Below are positions 30,314 to 38,292 of a stretch of 64,000 bases of DNA, piece by piece; the stretch's first letter is position 1; every line of letters starts with the position of its first letter. The notes under the pieces were generated by a model. That model was not told the origin of the DNA. It did no database searches and saw only the letters and a list, made by a program, of their open reading frames with translations. A program made the translations under genes and the position numbers. This stretch comes from Thiomicrospira cyclica ALM1. GTDB taxonomy: Bacteria > Pseudomonadota > Gammaproteobacteria > Thiomicrospirales > Thiomicrospiraceae. Where the stretch lies: positions 1,116,001-1,180,000 of the forward strand of contig NC_015581.1 of assembly GCF_000214825.1 (NCBI RefSeq). Direction: 5' to 3'.

Positions 30314-30413
30314 TTAATTACGTAATACTGATAAAGCTATCTTATGCTTACTAAGCAGATAAACTAATGAAAACCTTCAAAATTAACATACATTACCACT
30401 GCCCGCGCAACTT
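30286..30413. repeat. 128-bp direct repeat, copy 2, overlapping the gspN 3' end
   Basis: This is the probable parental copy: its right end is the genuine terminus of gspN (stop 30395-30393). It differs from 28114-28241 at four positions. It contains the promoter for the small lipoprotein. Confidence 0.9.
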
Positions 30414-31175
30414 GGCACGGGCTTCCGTTGCTGATACTTGATTCATCATAATTAATGCCCAATCAGGGAACTGATTGGGCGTATCTGTTGTTAGTACAAA
30501 TTGATTATCAAATTGATTAGGTGGCGTCAGTAGGCTCGTACCGGCTAATTGCCAGCCTTTTTCAACCGAATTGACCTGCAAATTTATTTGTTGTTGCACT
30601 TGGCTTAAGGCTATATCTAATTGTGCAATCGAAGCGCCTAACATCGTTAAATTGGTTAGAACTACATGCCCGCTCACATTGGCTGGCCAAGCCTGCTGAT
30701 TGTCCAAATCAAAAGACATCTGCACATCTCGTATATATACTTGACCACTTAGGTCGCTCAAGATCGGTTGTTGGCGCACGGATTCATATAATAAGCCACC
30801 GACCAAAGGGGCGATAGCCAAACTAGCCGTTGCAATTTCCGCATTCAGCTCATCTGACGATAACAAGATACGCAAATCACTCTGAATAGCGGCATTTTGC
30901 AACACCATATCCATAGGCAACGCCTGCTTTATCAACGCATAAAACACATCGCGCGCAGATACGTGCCAATGCACTTTGAGCGGCTCTAAATTTGGATACA
31001 GCAAAACCGCTTCGCCCTGCCAAACACGCCCCTCTACTTGAGAGATAACCAGGCCTGCTGGTAAATGTGGTTGCAGTTGTTTTAAGCCAAAGCTGGCTGG
31101 CAAATTCACCAAAAAACTGGCTACAAAAACACCGAACAAACCAAAAAAAAGAGCTAAATATCTGCGTAAGCTCAT
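30393..31175 (-). CDS. gspN: Type II secretion system protein N
   Basis: GspN is an inner-membrane accessory protein of the T2SS, found in a subset of systems. The 260-residue protein has an N-terminal membrane segment (LALFFGLFGVFVASFLVNLPAS) followed by the family pattern LPAGLVISQVEGRVWQGEA and a beta-rich periplasmic domain. It is the last gene of the gsp operon and overlaps gspM by 4 bp. Its last codons have been copied to 28221-28241. Confidence 0.9.
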   Translation of the reverse strand: MSLRRYLALFFGLFGVFVASFLVNLPASFGLKQLQPHLPAGLVISQVEGRVWQGEAVLLYPNLEPLKVHWHVSARDVFYALIKQALPMDMVLQNAAIQSDLRILLSSDELNAEIATASLAIAPLVGGLLYESVRQQPILSDLSGQVYIRDVQMSFDLDNQQAWPANVSGHVVLTNLTMLGASIAQLDIALSQVQQQINLQVNSVEKGWQLAGTSLLTPPNQFDNQFVLTTDTPNQFPDWALIMMNQVSATEARAKLRGQW

Positions 31176-31684
31176 TGAGATACCCTGTAGTTCAATGTGG
31201 CTTTAACCAGCCCTTCTGAAATAGGCTCAATTTGCATACTATCCGCCACAACACCCTGTGATTCTAAACGTGCTATCCAGACAATCAATTGCGATGCCAC
31301 CACTTGGTTAAATTGGATCTGAATAGCATCATTAACTGGACGAATCGCTGTCATTTGATTGGTTAAATTGGCACTTCGCAGGGTTTGTTGTAAGTGGGCT
31401 AATAACTGCGATTGGGTTTGCAATTGTAGTCCGGTCGTATTGCCCTGCGCTCGCACTTGTGCAATCTCAGGGAGTTGCTGATTCAGCCAGTTCCACTGCT
31501 CTTGAACGACCTGTAATTGCTGCAGAGCCTGCTGATGCCTCGTATGCAATGGCTGCCAAAGCCAGATATAGACCAAAAACAGTCCCAAAACCAACATTAA
31601 TAACTTAATCATCTTACGCTCACGTGGGGCGAATGCGTCCCAACGCGATTGAATAACCTGCTTCAATTCAGTGAGCGGTAACAT
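31172..31684 (-). CDS. gspM: Type II secretion system protein M
   Basis: GspM is a bitopic inner-membrane protein that binds GspL in the assembly platform. The 170-residue protein has a short cytosolic N-terminus with the PRERKMI motif, one membrane segment (KLLMLVLGLFLVYIWLWQ, about residues 27-44), a periplasmic coiled coil, and a C-terminal ferredoxin-like domain. It overlaps both gspL (17 bp) and gspN (4 bp). Confidence 0.92.
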   Translation of the reverse strand: MLPLTELKQVIQSRWDAFAPRERKMIKLLMLVLGLFLVYIWLWQPLHTRHQQALQQLQVVQEQWNWLNQQLPEIAQVRAQGNTTGLQLQTQSQLLAHLQQTLRSANLTNQMTAIRPVNDAIQIQFNQVVASQLIVWIARLESQGVVADSMQIEPISEGLVKATLNYRVSQ

Positions 31685-32765
31685 TTAAATGTGCCTCCAC
31701 CTTATCCGCCACGACTTGGCGAATCAGTAATCTTGCCTGTAAAGGCGCGGGAAGCGCCTCATTCACTTGCATCAATAGCTGATCCAACTGTTCCGTAGTC
31801 CCAGCGGTTAATGCCAAGCTTAAGGTTTGGTTTTGCCAATCAAATCGACCCGTTTGGATCCCTGGCTGTGCCAAGATGAAAGGCTCAATACGCGCAAGGA
31901 TCTGCACTGGCGCAAAATCAACACCCTGCGCACTGGATTGATTTAAAAAACTTTGAGTCTGTACCTGAATATTCACAATTCGCTGTGATTCAGGCATCGC
32001 TTGTCTAAATAGCGATTCTGTTTGCTGCTGCATATTCTGCGCTTGTACCACGGACTGTTGCGTTTCCAATAGCATCTGCCCAAGCAGTAAACTCAGCCAA
32101 GCCGCCGCCAACCCCGCTGACCACCGCCAAACTCGCCAAGAACTTTTTGCATGACGTTTTGGCGCGTAATCACCTTGGCGCAAGTTAAAGGGGGCATAGT
32201 CACAAGGATTGCCACCACCCGTCAAGTCTTGTGGTGTAAAAATAGGGCTAGGATATAAAGCCAAAAATCCGGACCAGTGGGCTTGTGGAAAACTAAACCC
32301 TAGGCCGAAAGAAGCGCGGGCAATGTAAGTCTCTGGCTCAATGTTAGAAGGCGCAAAATACCCTGCTTGCTGGCTATCACCTGCTTCTTTAAATTTCCAA
32401 TCAGGCACAGGTAACCGAAAGCACTCCGGGACTAACCAGGCCTGCTCGAGTCCTGCTTGCGCTAAGCCATCAATCCAAAGTTGCAGCTGTTGCTTAGCTA
32501 CAACCGCTACCGTTACCAGGCCTGCTTTATCACGTTGGATCAAAGCAAAATGCACTTCCTCAATTGGCTGGGCAATTTGTTCTTCAAACGCATAAGGTAG
32601 GGCGGCTTGCCATTGCGCACATGATTTACCTGGTACAAAACCCTGTAAAATTGTTACCCGCACACTTGGCACCCATACAATTATCGGGCTGTTAGCAGCT
32701 TCAGCGCTTGGGTTTTGGGGTAATATGCTGTGCAGCTGGTTGTTCAAGTCAAAATAACTATTCAT
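31668..32765 (-). CDS. gspL: Type II secretion system protein L
   Basis: GspL links the cytosolic ATPase GspE to the inner-membrane platform. The 365-residue protein has an actin-like cytoplasmic domain, with LPYAFEEQIAQPIEEVHFAL near residue 55 as in the family, one membrane segment near 213-233 (SAGLAAAWLSLLLGQMLLET), and a small periplasmic domain. It overlaps gspK by 8 bp. Two iterated palindromes (32437 and 32517) lie in it. Confidence 0.9.
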   Translation of the reverse strand: MNSYFDLNNQLHSILPQNPSAEAANSPIIVWVPSVRVTILQGFVPGKSCAQWQAALPYAFEEQIAQPIEEVHFALIQRDKAGLVTVAVVAKQQLQLWIDGLAQAGLEQAWLVPECFRLPVPDWKFKEAGDSQQAGYFAPSNIEPETYIARASFGLGFSFPQAHWSGFLALYPSPIFTPQDLTGGGNPCDYAPFNLRQGDYAPKRHAKSSWRVWRWSAGLAAAWLSLLLGQMLLETQQSVVQAQNMQQQTESLFRQAMPESQRIVNIQVQTQSFLNQSSAQGVDFAPVQILARIEPFILAQPGIQTGRFDWQNQTLSLALTAGTTEQLDQLLMQVNEALPAPLQARLLIRQVVADKVEAHLNVTAH

Positions 32766-33717
32766 CCACTAGGGCAATCCATCGTTGTAGTAGGTTAACC
32801 TGCTGGTTTTGACGATAATACAAAGCACGCGCATTCAGTCTTGCGCTGCCATATTCAATCTGACCCTGCAGTTTAAAAAAAGCGGTAGTAACACCAATAA
32901 CACTATCGGGCAATACCTGCTGTATCTCACTGTCATCACGCCCGGTCTGCTGTTGGATAAATTGTCGAAAACTTGCGGTATCCGTTGCAGGCTCAAGCAA
33001 ACGTAATTCAACCCAAGCATCAACCAGCGTGACATCCATAAAATCGGCTAAAGCCTGCAATATTTGTGGTTGCGCCGTATTAACATTGATAGTAGTTATC
33101 TGCGGTAATGTCGATAAGAGCGGCAATAATGTGCCAAATACCTCATCGCTCATACCCGCTAACAGTCGCGCCTCTTGGGGCAGCACCATCATACGATTGG
33201 CGGCACGATAGGGTGGTGTTTTTAATAAATACACATCCGCTTCGGCTCCGCCAGCAATCGGGTTATTATCGGCATCCAACCAATCAATCAGTGGCGCGAC
33301 CCAGTCAGATGACAAATCTTGTTGGCCTAATAGCCGCTCTAAAATGGCACGCCATCGTCTTTGTTGTACCTCATCGGCCGTAGCAAGGTTATTCAGATTA
33401 AAACGCCCCTGCATGTCAAATAACTGACCGCTTATCTCGCCACCTTCAAACCCTATCGGAAACATAGGCAGCGCCCAAGCTTCCGCTAAATGATCCGTCT
33501 CGTTTTGACTCGCATCAAACGCTAAGCCCTTTTTAACCCAGGCATCGATGCCAGCACTCACCACAATCGCCTGTGATTGATGCTGTAAAAAACTACTACG
33601 CTTAATATCCAATTTAAGCTGATATAGAATACCGGTCGCAATGACCGCAACCAATGCTACTACCACTAATACGCTTAACAGCGCAAAACCCTGCTGTGGC
33701 GTATTACGAACGCGCAT
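32758..33717 (-). CDS. gspK: Type II secretion system minor pseudopilin K
   Basis: GspK caps the pseudopilus tip with GspI and GspJ. The start at 33717 (MRVRNTPQQGFALLSVLVVV) is preferred, giving 319 residues and a 14-bp overlap with gspJ. The prepilin cleavage site is G10/F11. As is typical for K, the residue five after cleavage is not glutamate (here serine), unlike the other pseudopilins. The large insert domain with NNLATADEVQQRRW is present. Confidence 0.93.
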   Translation of the reverse strand: MRVRNTPQQGFALLSVLVVVALVAVIATGILYQLKLDIKRSSFLQHQSQAIVVSAGIDAWVKKGLAFDASQNETDHLAEAWALPMFPIGFEGGEISGQLFDMQGRFNLNNLATADEVQQRRWRAILERLLGQQDLSSDWVAPLIDWLDADNNPIAGGAEADVYLLKTPPYRAANRMMVLPQEARLLAGMSDEVFGTLLPLLSTLPQITTINVNTAQPQILQALADFMDVTLVDAWVELRLLEPATDTASFRQFIQQQTGRDDSEIQQVLPDSVIGVTTAFFKLQGQIEYGSARLNARALYYRQNQQVNLLQRWIALVDE

Positions 33718-34327
33718 CGGCTGGCATTCCTTCCACACCGTGCAATAACCGGCGTAATTGTCCCTGTTTTTTCAGTACTAGCTCCACCTCAACCAGGCCT
33801 GGTAACGTCTCTAACGATTGATCAATAGCCGGCCAAAACTCTAGCCATTCTTGACGCGAGTCCAACACGCGAACTTTAAAATCAACCACATCATCTAACA
33901 ACACCTGACGCCTAGGTTGACTATCTGGCGCTCGATCTAATACGGCCCAACTCAGGCGCACCAACTGCCCATCCTCCAGAACATAACGTACGCGAACTAA
34001 ACCACCGGAGGATACCGGGGTCGGATAGAGTGCAATCCGCGTCAATTCTAACTGATTAGGCTGCAATTGCATGGCCGCAAGCGATGAACCGAGTTCATCC
34101 AAAACCGGTCTAGGAGCCATTTGCATAATATCTTGCTCAAGCCACCAAATGGCACGTTGCAGCTGATTCAGCGCGCTCTGCTGTGCTTGGTGAGCTTCAT
34201 TGACCCGCACCGCACTGGTAATGCTTTGATAAGCCAACAAGGCAATCACCGCAGACACGGCGATGGCAATAAGAAGCTCAATGAGCGTAAAACCACCTTG
34301 CTGCGACCGCACTAGTGCACGCTTCAC
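33704..34327 (-). CDS. gspJ: Type II secretion system minor pseudopilin J
   Basis: GspJ is part of the pseudopilus tip complex. The 207-residue precursor MKRALVRSQQGGFTLIELLI has a type IV prepilin leader cleaved at G12/F13, with glutamate at +5, then a hydrophobic helix and a C-terminal beta domain. It overlaps gspI by 4 bp. Confidence 0.94.
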   Translation of the reverse strand: MKRALVRSQQGGFTLIELLIAIAVSAVIALLAYQSITSAVRVNEAHQAQQSALNQLQRAIWWLEQDIMQMAPRPVLDELGSSLAAMQLQPNQLELTRIALYPTPVSSGGLVRVRYVLEDGQLVRLSWAVLDRAPDSQPRRQVLLDDVVDFKVRVLDSRQEWLEFWPAIDQSLETLPGLVEVELVLKKQGQLRRLLHGVEGMPADARS

Positions 34328-34713
34328 TCCCCAACCACCGTCACTAATCTAGCTGCCGGATTTGCCGCACCTTTAACCTCAACTAACAAAGTTGCGCGCA
34401 CCATGCCCGGAATCGGCGTACTATCAAATTGCAGCTCGGTTTGCCAAGTCACCCCTAGCAACTCAACCTCCTGCTGACGCTCAATCTCACTACCCACACT
34501 CGCCTGAATTTCAACCAGACGATTTTGCGCCACCCAACCGGCATAAGCCCGCTCTGTCAAACTCGCTTGCTGATGTGTCAAGGTAGCCAAAGTTTGACTC
34601 AGTGCCGCTAAAGACACCGCCACAACTAATAAAGCAATCATCACTTCAATCAAGCTAAAACCCTGTTGTGGCGCTACGGATTTAAGGTTGTATTTCAAAA
34701 CGTAATCCTTCAT
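34324..34713 (-). CDS. gspI: Type II secretion system minor pseudopilin I
   Basis: GspI is the core minor pseudopilin that nucleates the tip complex. The start at 34713 (MKDYVLKYNLKSVAPQQGFS) gives 129 residues. Cleavage would be at G18/F19 before SLIEVMIALLVVAV. It overlaps the end of gspH by 32 bp. The start six codons upstream is possible and would lengthen the leader. Confidence 0.92.
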   Translation of the reverse strand: MKDYVLKYNLKSVAPQQGFSLIEVMIALLVVAVSLAALSQTLATLTHQQASLTERAYAGWVAQNRLVEIQASVGSEIERQQEVELLGVTWQTELQFDSTPIPGMVRATLLVEVKGAANPAARLVTVVGE

Positions 34714-35155
34714 CCCATCGCAAGACCTCAACAGTGGACTGAGTATCCGAAATTAGCTTAATGGCTAACTCGCCCGCTGTAACCAAACCATCCGGCCAAC
34801 ATAGCCAGCCTTCGGCAGGCATCTGCCATTGTGCTTGTAAATTAGTATCAGCAACCCAGCTAATTAACTGGTTATCTGGCCAAGTCAGGCCGTGTAACTC
34901 AGCCTTTTGCCACTCGCCACTTTGACGATAGTAGGCTTCTAATCCGCTATCATTCACCGCCACTAAATAAATACGTTGTTGAAACGCAGCTTGGTCACAG
35001 GCCATTTGTATTAACGACTGAATTTGTACCCATTGCTGACGCTGTTGTTGATGATCCCTACCTGATAACGACATTACCCCTACCGCTAACACGATGGCAA
35101 TAATCGCCACTACGACTAATAATTCAATGAGCGTAAACCCTTGCTGGCGATTCAA
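34682..35155 (-). CDS. gspH: Type II secretion system minor pseudopilin H
   Basis: GspH links the tip complex to the GspG fibre. The 157-residue precursor MNRQQGFTLIELLVVVAIIA is cleaved at G6/F7. The C-terminal domain is short and beta-rich. It starts 3 bp after gspG and overlaps gspI. Confidence 0.92.
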   Translation of the reverse strand: MNRQQGFTLIELLVVVAIIAIVLAVGVMSLSGRDHQQQRQQWVQIQSLIQMACDQAAFQQRIYLVAVNDSGLEAYYRQSGEWQKAELHGLTWPDNQLISWVADTNLQAQWQMPAEGWLCWPDGLVTAGELAIKLISDTQSTVEVLRWDEGLRFEIQP

Positions 35156-35158
35156 GGC

Positions 35159-35608
35159 TTAACGCGTCCAATTGCCTATCGTGGCATCGGCACCGTCGCC
35201 ACCGTTAATACCATTCGCACCATAGGTAAACACATCGAACTCACCATGCTGACCGGGGCTTAAATATAAGTAACTGCGCCCCCAAGGATCTTGTGGCAAA
35301 CGCTCCATATAAGGCTTCCAATTACGCGGAACCGGCTCAGTTGTAGGCTGGCTCACTAGCGCCTCTAACCCCTGGTCTGTTGTTGGATAACGAAAGTTAT
35401 CTAGCCGATACAGCTGTAATGCCGACGAAATGGCACTAATATCTTGCTTGGCTTTTACCGCACGCGCTTCATCGGGTCGATCCATTAACATGGGCACGGC
35501 AATCGCCGCTAGGATAGCTAAAATGACCACCACCACCATTAACTCAATTAAAGTAAAACCTGCTTGTTTCGGTTTGATTTGTCGTTTTGCTTGCATCAAC
35601 TTTTTCAT
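35159..35608 (-). CDS. gspG: Type II secretion system major pseudopilin G
   Basis: GspG polymerises into the pseudopilus that drives substrates through the secretin. The 149-residue precursor has cleavage at G17/F18 (KPKQAGFTLIELMVVVVILA) and the highly conserved body: PTTDQGLEALVSQPT, RLPQDPWGRSYLYLSPG, and the calcium-binding C-terminus NGINGGDGADATIGNW. It overlaps gspF by 4 bp. Confidence 0.97.
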   Translation of the reverse strand: MKKLMQAKRQIKPKQAGFTLIELMVVVVILAILAAIAVPMLMDRPDEARAVKAKQDISAISSALQLYRLDNFRYPTTDQGLEALVSQPTTEPVPRNWKPYMERLPQDPWGRSYLYLSPGQHGEFDVFTYGANGINGGDGADATIGNWTR

Positions 35609-36846
35609 CCTAGCATTTGATTCATTTCAAAGATGGGTAACATAATGGCCAACACAATCGTTAGCACCACACCCCCCATGGTTACAATTAATAAAGGCTC
35701 AAGTACACTGACTAAGCGTGCTGAACTGGTTTCAACTTGGTATTCATAGTGCCCCGCCCCTTTCAGTAACATACTATCTAATTGCCCCGAGTTTTCACCG
35801 GTTTGAACGAGGTTAATCAACAAGGCTGGAAAAACCCGCGCCTGTTGCATTGCCTGTCCGAGCGATTGACCTTTACGCACCTGCTCTTCCAACTCGAGTA
35901 CTTTATCCTTTAAAGGTAAAAGCGTCATGACTTGTGACGAAATATTCAACGCTGTTTTGAGCGGCACGCCGCTGGCCACTAACACCCCCAAAGTACGCGC
36001 CCATTTTGCGACCGCTGCGAAGACTAAAAAACGCCCTATCAGTGGCAATCTGAGCAACAGCTTGTGCCAGCGCGCTTGCCAACTGGACTTTGTCATTAGC
36101 CATTTAAACAATAGGATACTCAGCAGCAGGCCTGCTAACATAACCCAATTATACTGTTGCACAAATTCACTTACTGCCAGCAGTCCTAACGTCAAGGGTG
36201 GCAAGGTTTGACTCATATTATCAAATACACTCACGACCTTCGGTACCACATAAATCATTAAAAAAAACACAATCGCTACGGCAATAATCACCATTAACAG
36301 CGGATAAATCAGCGCGGTTTGGAGTTTTTTTTGTAATCGCTCTTGCTGTTCAATGGTATCGGCTAACCTGCCTAATACCGCCTCTAAATGCCCTGACTCC
36401 TCACCGGCATGAATAGTCGCTTGATAATCCTTACCCACTAAATAGGGCGATTGCGCTAATGCCTGAGCAAATGAATAGCCTTGCGCGACATGATGATGCA
36501 AACTCGTTAAAAATCGTTGCATTAACTTCGTTTCGGCCTGTTTTGCAACACCTTGCAATGCCGCCGTAAGCGGCATACCCGCTTCAAGCAATGTTGCAAT
36601 TTGGCGAGTGGCTAAAGATAAATCCGCAATAGAAATTTTACGCTTTAACCAGGCCTGCTGCTCCAAGGTTTGGGGAGTGTTATTTGCAAAACGTTTATTA
36701 GCTGACTTATTCACCGACGTTAACTGCAACGGCGTCAAACCTTTATCACGCAGAGCCTGACGTACCTGGCGCTCGGAATCGCCCTCAAGTAATCCCTTAC
36801 TTGTTTTACCTAGTGCACTTATGGCTTGATATTCATAAACTGGCAT
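35605..36846 (-). CDS. gspF: Type II secretion system inner-membrane platform protein F
   Basis: GspF is the polytopic protein at the base of the pseudopilus. The 413 residues comprise two homologous cytosolic four-helix domains and three membrane segments (around 175-200, 225-245 and 380-405). Signature segments include FARQIATLLEAGMPL-like ATRQIATLLEAGMPLTAAL and LINLVQTGENSGQLDSML. Two iterated palindromes (36127 and 36650) lie within it. It starts 1 bp after gspE. Confidence 0.96.
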   Translation of the reverse strand: MPVYEYQAISALGKTSKGLLEGDSERQVRQALRDKGLTPLQLTSVNKSANKRFANNTPQTLEQQAWLKRKISIADLSLATRQIATLLEAGMPLTAALQGVAKQAETKLMQRFLTSLHHHVAQGYSFAQALAQSPYLVGKDYQATIHAGEESGHLEAVLGRLADTIEQQERLQKKLQTALIYPLLMVIIAVAIVFFLMIYVVPKVVSVFDNMSQTLPPLTLGLLAVSEFVQQYNWVMLAGLLLSILLFKWLMTKSSWQARWHKLLLRLPLIGRFLVFAAVAKWARTLGVLVASGVPLKTALNISSQVMTLLPLKDKVLELEEQVRKGQSLGQAMQQARVFPALLINLVQTGENSGQLDSMLLKGAGHYEYQVETSSARLVSVLEPLLIVTMGGVVLTIVLAIMLPIFEMNQMLG

Positions 36847-36847
36847 A

Positions 36848-38290
36848 CTATTGTTGCGTCACTCGTAACACTTCTTCTAAACTAGTTTCACCGGCAAGCA
36901 CTCGCTCGAAACTGGTTTTTTGCAACGATGGAGTGTGCTGCCGAACATATTTTTCAATGGCTAATTCCGAAGCTCCGCTATGAATCATCTGTTGCACAGG
37001 TTCATCAATCAGAATCAACTCATAAATACCTAAACGCCCTTGATAGCCGGTGTAATTACATTGTTCACAACCATTTGCGCGGTAAATGTCGGCCTTATCC
37101 ACCCCGAGCAACGCACATTCAGCGGGATCTGCGTGATGTAACTCTTTACAATGCGTACATAATCGACGAACCAGACGTTGCGCTAACACACCCGTTAGAC
37201 TTGAGGCTAATAAAAACGGCTCTATACCCATATCGCGTAATCGCGTCATTGCCCCGACCGCGGTATTGGTATGTAAAGTCGATAGCACCAGGTGCCCAGT
37301 TAGAGAGGATTGCACCGCTATTTCAGCAGTTTCTAAATCACGAATTTCACCAATCATCACCACATCAGGATCTTGACGCAAAATCGCCCGTAACCCTTTG
37401 GCAAAAGTCATGTTGGTTTTACTGTTAACTTGCGTTTGACTAATACCGGCTATGTTGTATTCAACTGGATCTTCAATGGTCATGATATTGCGATGGCTAT
37501 CATTCAAACGCGACAAACCAGCATAGAGAGTGGTGGTTTTGCCTGATCCCGTTGGACCGGTGACCAAAAAAATACCATGTGGCCGCGCCAGCAATTGCCG
37601 AATGTGCGATAGCACCTGTTTTGGCATACCTAAGTCAACAAGTTCTAACAATCCCGCTGACTTATCCAACAAACGCATCACCACCCGCTCACCGTAATTT
37701 GAAGGGATTGTTGACACCCGTAAATCCACTGCACGCCCACCCAGTTTTAAGGCTATACGCCCATCTTGTGGCAAGCGTTTCTCAGCAATATCGAGCTTGG
37801 CCATGACCTTAATCCGTGACACCAACATCCCGGCTAAGCCTGATTTAGGCGTAAGCATCGTCTTAAGTTGTCCATCAATCCGAAAACGTATTCTTAACTC
37901 TGTCTCAAAAGGTTCGATATGAATATCAGACGCGTTGGCGCGAATTGCTTGAGAAAACACGGCATTAAGTAATTTTATAATTGGTGCATCATCCTGGTTG
38001 TCGAGCAGGTCCTGCGTTTCATCAACCTGCGCGACCAGTGAGTCTAAATCATCATCAAAATCAGCAGCCACACCCATTGCATCTTGTGCCCCTTGGGCGT
38101 AAAGGCGCTGTAGCTGGCGTTCAAATTCCGTCTCCGACACTTGCTTTAATGAAATAGGTGCCTCTTGCAGGCGCTGCGCTTCGATAATCGCTGACATGGG
38201 TGTTGTTTGTGTCACGCGCAGCACGGCTTGCTGAGCCTGTTGCTCTAACAACACGTGATTTTTGCGCGCAAACAAGAACGGCAACAACAT
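36848..38290 (-). CDS. gspE: Type II secretion ATPase E
   Basis: GspE is the cytosolic hexameric ATPase that powers pseudopilus extension. The 480-residue protein has an N-terminal domain that docks on GspL, Walker A GPTGSGKTTTLY near residue 248, the Asp box, Walker B VVMIGEIRDLETAEIA, and a zinc-binding tetracysteine (CTHC near 402 and CEQC near 430) typical of T2SS E proteins. It lies 2 bp from gspD. Confidence 0.97.
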   Translation of the reverse strand: MLLPFLFARKNHVLLEQQAQQAVLRVTQTTPMSAIIEAQRLQEAPISLKQVSETEFERQLQRLYAQGAQDAMGVAADFDDDLDSLVAQVDETQDLLDNQDDAPIIKLLNAVFSQAIRANASDIHIEPFETELRIRFRIDGQLKTMLTPKSGLAGMLVSRIKVMAKLDIAEKRLPQDGRIALKLGGRAVDLRVSTIPSNYGERVVMRLLDKSAGLLELVDLGMPKQVLSHIRQLLARPHGIFLVTGPTGSGKTTTLYAGLSRLNDSHRNIMTIEDPVEYNIAGISQTQVNSKTNMTFAKGLRAILRQDPDVVMIGEIRDLETAEIAVQSSLTGHLVLSTLHTNTAVGAMTRLRDMGIEPFLLASSLTGVLAQRLVRRLCTHCKELHHADPAECALLGVDKADIYRANGCEQCNYTGYQGRLGIYELILIDEPVQQMIHSGASELAIEKYVRQHTPSLQKTSFERVLAGETSLEEVLRVTQQ

Positions 38291-38292
38291 AC

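Noticed and set aside
24301-30413. Prophage or integrated element in the AT-rich island
   Set aside because: No integrase, phage structural gene, attachment-site pair or tRNA target is visible; the duplication with gspN explains the repeats better.
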